From the NCBI GenBank assembly GCA_008933995.1, contig WARS01000011.1, positions 17,691,516 through 17,755,515 on the forward strand: DNA of 64,000 nt, given 5' to 3'. Shown here one piece after another: positions 63,501 through 64,000 of this stretch. The stretch is from Datnioides undecimradiatus (lineage: Eukaryota; Chordata; Actinopteri; Lobotiformes; Datnioididae). Each line of letters opens with the position of its first letter. The first letter of the stretch is position 1. The notes beneath the pieces are model-generated. The model had not been told where the DNA came from, did no database searches, and worked only from the letters and a program-made list of their open reading frames with translations. Both the position numbers and the translations under genes were made by a program.

Positions 63501-64000
63501 TGCACCAGGAATCTGTCTGGAAGGTTTCTGTTTATTCTGTGAAACGAGATTATCAACCATGTGTGACATGGGAAAAGTTATGATGGGCCGGAGATTTCCT
63601 CGTGGCTGTTGGCCAAACAAGAGATGCCATGTAAGAACGAGACGGTTACAGTCACCGGATGTCATTGGGATTGCATTGGGGTGCTCTGGTGCATCTTTAG
63701 AGTATTTTACTGTGTGTTTGAATTGGTTTGGTGACTTGGTGAAAGATAGGAGTCATAAAATGTTGATGTACAGAAATCTGAAGGTAAATTGTAAATAAAC
63801 AATGTCTAGTTAATTAATTAATTGCATCATCTTCACTTATTGTAATCACTTTAGGTGAATAAAGTTAAATGAAGAAAGTTAGCTTAGGCTAATTCAGTTT
63901 AGTTGTTTATTTTATTGTAGCTGAGCTTAGCTTAGCCTTAGCTTAATTAAGTAATGTTGTAGCTTAGCTCAGCTAATCGTAGCCTTAGCTTAACTTAGTT
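60560..64000. other. Region upstream of rergl, no gene seen
   Basis: AT-rich to about 61700, then mixed composition. It contains CA microsatellites near 63376-63390 and 63419-63443 and an AGCTT-rich low-complexity end (63877-64000). The block 63230-63330 (GCTTTTAATCAGGCAGAAAG, CTGAGCTGATCAACAC) looks like possible conserved non-coding DNA. Open frames here are short or driven by CA repeats. Confidence 0.6.
63877..64000. repeat. AGCTTAG-rich low-complexity sequence at the window edge
   Basis: Repeated TAGCTTAGC/TAGCCTTAGCTTAA variants on both strands, continuing to the last base. The left arm of the lmo1-intron repeat at 36275 uses the same AGCTT unit, so this may be the edge of a related element cut by the window. 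Confidence 0.5.

Noticed and set aside
63325-63798. 157-codon frame with His/Thr runs
   Set aside because: Open mainly because of CA repeats; no domain or splice support.

Overview
The window is nuclear DNA from a ray-finned fish, most likely a percomorph teleost. The reasons are compact vertebrate genes with GT-AG introns, many CA/GT and CT microsatellites, no prokaryotic gene organisation, and several dispersed repeats that I recognise as common in teleost genomes. Five protein-coding genes can be reconstructed exon by exon. None of them forms an exotic or undescribed system.

Layout, left to right. (1) calca (calcitonin/CGRP precursor), minus strand, about 278-2750. Only the signal-peptide and propeptide exons plus a probable 5' untranslated exon and promoter are present; the hormone exons lie beyond position 1. 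(2) About 16.5 kb without a recognisable gene. (3) psma1 (20S proteasome alpha subunit), plus strand, 19502-22591, ten coding exons, 263 aa. (4) ric3 (nicotinic receptor chaperone), minus strand, 24431-27595, six exons, 378 aa, tail to tail with psma1, with candidate poly(A) signals only about 160 bp apart. (5) About 5 kb of intergenic DNA ending in a dead mariner transposase fragment. (6) lmo1 (LIM-only transcription cofactor), minus strand, 32918-38362, four coding exons, 155 aa. (7) About 13 kb of intergenic DNA containing repeats and TAATTA-rich islands that look like conserved regulatory DNA. (8) rergl (atypical Ras-like GTPase), minus strand, 51362-60140, five coding exons, 205 aa. (9) 60141-64000, no gene seen.

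The genes do not form a pathway. The order is a linkage group: CALCA, PSMA1, RIC3 and LMO1 are all on human 11p15, whereas human RERGL lies on 12p12 near LMO3. This suggests the window keeps an ancestral LMO-RERGL linkage from before the vertebrate genome duplications.

The most noteworthy points are: rergl's changed GTPase residues (Ras positions 12, 35, 59 and 60); an lmo1 protein with all zinc ligands intact but more substitutions than expected for so conserved a family; a perfect 29-bp hairpin built from 22-bp tandem units in rergl intron 1; a hAT-like miniature element with an 8-bp target duplication, plus relatives elsewhere in the window; and the inactivated mariner fragment downstream of lmo1. 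Exon boundaries come from reading splice sites and frames by eye. Family identifications rest on remembered protein and repeat sequences, not on a search.
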